In this document: positions 8,801 to 9,737 of the stretch, one piece after another
Layout of the letters: each line of letters opens with the position of its first letter
Position numbering within the stretch: position 1 is the stretch's first letter
NCBI GenBank assembly: GCA_963648435.1
Contig: CAVJDT010000054.1
Span: 1 to 9,737 of the forward strand
Direction: 5' to 3'
Source of the DNA: UMGS75 sp963648435
GTDB taxonomy: Bacteria; Bacillota_I; Bacilli_A; ML615J-28; CAG-313
Length of the DNA: 9,737 nucleotides
Notes under the pieces: model-generated
Told to the model about the DNA's origin: nothing
Databases searched by the model: none
What the model saw: the letters and a program-made list of their open reading frames with translations, nothing else
Translations under genes and position numbers: made by a program

Positions 8801-9737
8801 TCATTAAAGGTTACAGATGTAAGTAGCAGTGTTTCTAATGAGACTAAAACATCCATTCAAAAAACAGCTAATAAGTCTGGATATACAGTAAGTGATCAAT
8901 ATGTAAATGTTGGCTTATATAAGAATGCCAAACGAATGGATTCTACAACTAGTAAAGTGAGTGCTTCTGTAAGTGTTCCTGAAACTATGGTAAATACAGA
9001 TAGTAATATTACACGTACATATTATGTTGTTGGTAGTGATACTAGTATTGAAGGTGCGTTTGATGAAAAGACAAATTCGATTACTTTTGAAACAAATACA
9101 TTTGGTTCTTATGTTCTAGCTTATAAGGATGAGGTTAAGAAAACAGAAGATCAAAAAGAGACAAAGAAGGATTATGGTAAGGGTTCTATTGTTTCAACAA
9201 ATAGTGATTTGATTGATTCTTTAATCGCTAGTGGAGATATTACTAAAGAGGAATTGGAAAAAGTAAAATCTGGTTCTACTTTAAATATTTCGTTGAAGAT
9301 TACTGATGTAAGTAGCAGTGTTTCTGGTGAGGTTAAATCTACTGTTCAACAGACAGCTAAGAAGTTAGGTTATACAGTAGGCGATCAATATGTAGATATT
9401 AATTTATATAAGGATGCCAAGATAATCAAAACAACTTCTGGTAAGATTAGTGCTTCAGTAAATGTTCCTGATACTATGGTGAATACGAATAGTAATGTAA
9501 AGCGTAGATACTATGCGATTGGATATTGTGATGGAAAAGTAGTTACGATTGAAGGAAAGTATGATGAAGAAACAAAATCATTTACTTTTGAAACAAATCA
9601 ATTTAGTACGTATGTGCTTGCGTATAAGGATACTACAGTAAAACAACCGGAAACTGAAGAAACACAAAAAACAGATACAACAAAGAAGACAGAACCTAAA
9701 AAGGATTCAAAGAAAAATACCAATACAGGTGTTCAAT
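2885..9737 (+). CDS. Giant multi-domain surface protein, 3' end outside the window (at least 2284 aa)
   Basis: The frame is open from the ATG at 2885 to the window end. Sec signal peptide 1-25 (cut after ALA). Then an acidic Thr/Ser/Glu linker, a short helical segment (about 60-109, with MSSDELYEYL), beta-helix 1 (132-388), WKHAHTW (389-395) with C418-x4-C423, MBG-like (about 435-515), beta-helix 2 (516-776), WKHTHNW (777-783) with C798-x5-C804, MBG-like (to about 885), an Ig-like domain (887-980), a Trp/Tyr-rich lectin-like domain (981-1159), a GWTYGE domain (1160-1251), MBG/YDG/Ig-like repeats (1252-1735), and three C-terminal modules (1736-2249). A Lys/Thr/Glu-rich tail leads to NTNTG (2278-2282). 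The membrane segment should follow just outside. It is a larger paralogue of the gene before it, with its own promoter. Function is likely surface display and ligand or host contact; no enzyme active site was recognised. Confidence 0.88.
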   Translation, partial: MKRLLSGLLSLTMVFSLTPSTIALADEDATAGDTTTTDVSGKIGGAETTSKTEENSGSVDLNTMSSDELYEYLLNVDDVDVLYEEYPNLNDLISKLSEDQQNQLAKKFGNSEEDVVSVDETGTDTTESNNEITQNSFTAGDYNIEAAGTYTITGDITTSNSINVNTDGEVIIYVYGNITSSSTSKTTGFFNINKANKVTIYAISSTDNYTITRETAGSLLNVSSTSGASVELQGGTYSANGLSKNAILNVDNDQKITLNNCTIKDNTSSNGYGVVAKNMEVSSCTFENFNKALFVSKDGNALLKNSNKFNDNKSDIYLENGATFTVDSFWNLEKALKVSINQTLSDNSKVQIANSNGDIYSWLVVRYITSMNDDYSVNYDATNKYVYLWKHAHTWKYKLGGNDSVTAGEDMSGITAYCADSDCIYSEGDGKYNYGASLWAESSNYTAKPYDSNKVHFYNEITNITGAKPSEFYYEGRGDTKYEKSTTPPTDIGKYTVYVELGGITTSADFEITNSIGPTSETLTITKGGTYNLNGGEYKGLYYPIIINTTEDVTLNVTGNITCSTSQSESQDVDLGHLNNRIDAFIFVENAGNLTVNAKKDNGSDYTLSHGINISSDTKVTLNGGNYGGEIQAFESCTQLLTLNNCTFSKTEDDSWINVCAKYIKAINCSFNSVQRAIYVKKDGNVEIEGKNTTFNNITSPYHDISLSKGATFTLADELVKNDEFKVRVGVEGTLEDGDVRQITKNNVSETLLKRVTSADSNYSINYDETNKCLKIWKHTHNWSYTADDDKDIITAKCTSSDDCVYSKGLIAKFDTKDTIYNGEPCDIVVNNITYATGTECTVTYVGRDGTTYDETSDAPTNAGKYTVKMTVGEKTISKDFEISKGKLKSIVTPDSIITTYGLEYSAMNLPNKVSLNLVDSDNQIEADVTWDTENPKSGSYDPTKTTEQNVTLEGSITLPDNIDANDVDLTTTIDITIKSRPDVVWHDQDSNGELNKGDIVDIGTEQFYVVGFDTSNNISLFALKGLEIVDGKAGKQSDNPSWVQFGDARYVYFSRSYVKKYADEYGQMLKSEYGIGIVDSTLPGFAWFSDDTMGRPDSHAINSDKPWYRYDYYWTSATERNYGAYRAEGTYADWWPANSVTAKVRPLIKINKDTVRLLQSITVSTAMNGWTYGEDATSPSISDTSNPGNGDVVYTYYTDADCTKKTTSKDGAKKDGGKPSNAGTYYVKTDVQKTDGYASGSAVTEFTISKATPSVDVRVNTLTYNGKDQKLVSGSTTGATLLYQVNDGEWSKDVPTAKNTGTYTVKYKVDGDDNYNGVEEQSVEVTIAQKSVKISGITASDKEYDGNTDATIDCSKVEFDGLVKGDDLTVRTTGTFDGKDVGERKVTLSNLVLGGHDVDNYVLDTDHSQKETTAKINAKPITATITLNGGTYGETITPATATLNGLVGNDNPTVTLKYDGSTEVPTNAGTYTVTATISDSNYSLGETSSKFVIKKADPNLSISAVSEKTYGDKEFKLDITKSDSGTLSYSSSDKDVVTVDKDGMVTIVGAGSATLTVNSAETKNYNAASTSLTITVKKASHKLVVDTLTYNKTYGDADFKLSANSETEGTITYSSSDEKVATVNKDGTVSIVGKGSATITVSVGENSNYSSVSEKVNIEVSPKSISKATVTLGSALVYSGSEQTQKVKSVKLDDMDVTYSVSGNKATKAGTYTLTVTGTGNFTGTKEVSYVVAPSTDNMKETTDGKIELGEGKATVAVNGEAELETSKSELLEMLIQSGSISAEDLKNVYNGSNLNVSLDVTDVSSSLSSETKSSMMNKASESGLTISNQFLDISLYLNKTAITTTSGKVKASVVVPNNLINTDSNLNRTYFMVRYHEGEGVTCLEGKYNEKSHSFTFETDRFSAYALAYKDEVKKTEDQKETEVTYGKGTIVLDSNESTVNSDLIDSLIDSGDITEEELEEVKSGKPLNISLKVTDVSSSVSNETKTSIQKTANKSGYTVSDQYVNVGLYKNAKRMDSTTSKVSASVSVPETMVNTDSNITRTYYVVGSDTSIEGAFDEKTNSITFETNTFGSYVLAYKDEVKKTEDQKETKKDYGKGSIVSTNSDLIDSLIASGDITKEELEKVKSGSTLNISLKITDVSSSVSGEVKSTVQQTAKKLGYTVGDQYVDINLYKDAKIIKTTSGKISASVNVPDTMVNTNSNVKRRYYAIGYCDGKVVTIEGKYDEETKSFTFETNQFSTYVLAYKDTTVKQPETEETQKTDTTKKTEPKKDSKKNTNTGVQ
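3014..3020 (+). repeat. G7 homopolymer in codons 44-46 of the giant gene
   Basis: Seven consecutive G in an otherwise AT-rich gene, shortly after the signal-peptide region, encode part of KIGGAE. A gain or loss of one G would shift the frame and stop production of the whole protein. Confidence 0.85.
3278..4429 (+). repeat. N-terminal module, copy B: beta-helix 1 + WKHxHxW/C-C + MBG-like
   Basis: Residues 132-515. The beta-helix rungs place cysteines at 261 (NNCTI) and 284 (SSCTF), 23 residues apart, a usual rung length for right-handed beta-helices. It ends with the YSVNY strand, WKHAHTW, C418 and C423, and a domain with YYEGRGDTKY, PPTDIGKYT and FEIT. Same order as copies A and C. Boundaries are approximate. 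Confidence 0.72.
4430..5539 (+). repeat. N-terminal module, copy C: beta-helix 2 + WKHxHxW/C-C + MBG-like
   Basis: Residues 516-885. It opens LTITKGGTYNLNGGEY, close to the VTITAGGTYYVNGGVY of copy A. Rung cysteines are at 646 (NNCTF) and 669 (INCSF), again 23 apart. YSINY, WKHTHNW, C798 and C804 follow, then YVGRDGTTY, APTNAGKYT and FEISK. Confidence 0.72.
5546..5824 (+). other. Bacterial Ig-like domain within the giant protein
   Basis: Residues about 888-980. The pattern ITTYG...LPNKVSLNL...VTWD...YDP...VTLEGSITLP...TTIDITI is that of bacterial Ig-like (Big_4-type) domains, which act as rigid spacers in surface proteins. Family assignment is from memory of the pattern. Confidence 0.55.
5825..6361 (+). 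other. Trp/Tyr-rich domain resembling a C-type-lectin fold, with distinct codon use
   Basis: Residues 981-1159. It begins with VWHDQDSNGELNKGD, then repeated aromatic strands, PWYRYDYYWTSA (W1108, W1115), WW at 1135-1136 and a closing VRPL (1145-1148). The YWTSA ... VRP pairing is seen in lectin-like folds of bacterial surface proteins, so carbohydrate or protein binding is plausible (inference). The last third uses GAC, TAC, AGC, ACC, GTC, CTC and TCC codons that are scarce on either side, hinting that this piece was acquired separately. Confidence 0.5.
6362..8089 (+). repeat. Array of MBG/YDG and Ig-like repeats (about seven domains)
   Basis: Residues 1160-1735 in order: a GWTYGE domain with PSNAGTYYVK (1160-1251); an MBG-like domain with LTYNGKDQ (1252-1331); a YDG-type domain with KEYDGNTDA (1332-1420); an MBG_2-type domain with GGTYGETITP and PTNAGTYTV (1421-1496); two Big_2-like domains, each with KTYGD, SYSSSD/TYSSSDEKV and G(A/K)GSAT (1497-1579, 1580-1664); and a last domain with LVYSGSEQ and KAGTYTLTV (1665-1735). 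These commonly form extended stalks. Family names are from motif recognition. Confidence 0.75.
8609..8655 (+). repeat. 47-bp exact direct repeat, copy 1 (pair at 9116-9162, period 507 bp)
   Basis: Bases 8609-8655 and 9116-9162 are identical. They encode LAYKDEVKKTEDQKET at the end of modules B and C. The 507-bp period equals 169 codons, so recombination between them would add or remove one module in frame. Confidence 0.93.
9116..9162 (+). repeat. 47-bp exact direct repeat, copy 2
   Basis: Identical to 8609-8655. It marks the junction between the second and third C-terminal modules. Confidence 0.93.
9549..9646 (+). repeat. 98-bp near-identical repeat, copy 2 (pair at 2468-2565)
   Basis: It matches the end of the first surface gene with two mismatches (9616 and 9640). 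The two copies are in the same orientation, 7081 bases apart and in the same reading phase of the module. Confidence 0.9.
9719..9737 (+). other. Start of a probable variant sortase signal, NTNTG-VQ (cut by window end)
   Basis: After a Lys/Thr/Glu-rich wall-spanning-type tail, residues 2278-2284 read NTNTGVQ. The equivalent place in the first protein (TNTSVQ) is followed directly by the membrane segment and RRR, so here T2281-G2282 is the likely sortase cut site. The anchor itself lies outside the window. Confidence 0.55.

Larger units (their letters stand above)
8090..9631 (+). repeat. Three tandem C-terminal modules (copies B, C, D)
   Basis: Residues 1736-1913, 1925-2082 and 2096-2249. Each has SxLI/LLE-type helix residues, an SGxI(S/T)xE(D/E)L segment, LN(V/I)SL, TDVSSS, VPxxxxNT, a TFET strand and an ending Y(A/V)LAYKD. 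The second and third start without the longer lead-in of the first and are closer to each other; the third is closest to the single copy in the preceding gene at its end. KKTEDQKET linkers separate them. Confidence 0.85.

Noticed and set aside
6362..9634. Regular direct repeats considered as a CRISPR array.
   Set aside because: The repeats are protein-domain repeats of about 70-180 codons with coding-phase conservation, not short identical repeats with unique spacers.
2885..9737. Possible frameshift or internal stop in the giant gene, given its length.
   Set aside because: The frame was read through to the window end without a stop, and domain boundaries and repeats stay in phase throughout.

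Overview
The window looks like the chromosome of an AT-rich, anaerobic Bacillota (low-GC Firmicute), probably a gut or oral commensal of the Erysipelotrichaceae/Lachnospiraceae kind. I cannot place it more precisely. The evidence is the end of an anaerobic ribonucleotide reductase gene, A/T-ending codons, strong AAGGAG-type ribosome binding sites, and Gram-positive secreted proteins built from MBG/Ig-like modules with a C-terminal wall or membrane anchor. Everything recognised lies on the + strand.

Layout: (1) bases 1-116 are the last 37 codons of nrdD, including the glycyl-radical motif, followed by an intrinsic terminator with a UUCG loop (125-155). (2) Bases 156-276 hold a promoter and leader for the first surface-protein gene. 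(3) 277-2724 is a complete 815-residue secreted surface protein: signal peptide, beta-helix-like region, a WKHxHxW...C-x4-C motif, MBG-like and other small beta domains, one copy of a C-terminal module, and a membrane anchor. Its terminator (2713-2742) overlaps its own stop codon. (4) Bases 2743-2884 hold a second promoter and leader that aligns without gaps to the first. (5) 2885 to the window end is a giant paralogue of at least 2284 residues, open at its 3' end. It carries the N-terminal beta-helix/WKHxHxW/MBG module twice. These are followed by an Ig-like domain, a tryptophan- and tyrosine-rich domain resembling a C-type-lectin fold, about seven MBG/YDG/Ig-like repeats, three tandem copies of the C-terminal module, a Lys/Thr/Glu-rich tail, and an NTNTG motif where a sortase signal would be expected.

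How they fit together: the two surface genes are a tandem paralogous pair. Each has its own promoter, with the same extended -10 and a 34-base conserved block, so they are probably co-regulated as separate transcripts. Both proteins should be exported by Sec and held at the surface with the repeats reaching outward. The beta-helix and lectin-like parts are the likely contact regions for host or carbohydrate ligands (inference). The genes share a nearly identical stretch of about 98 bp near their 3' ends, and the large gene has internal repeats with a 507-bp period, so the locus looks prone to recombination and length variation. nrdD is a separate unit that happens to be next door. No RNA gene, CRISPR array, insertion sequence or origin was seen.
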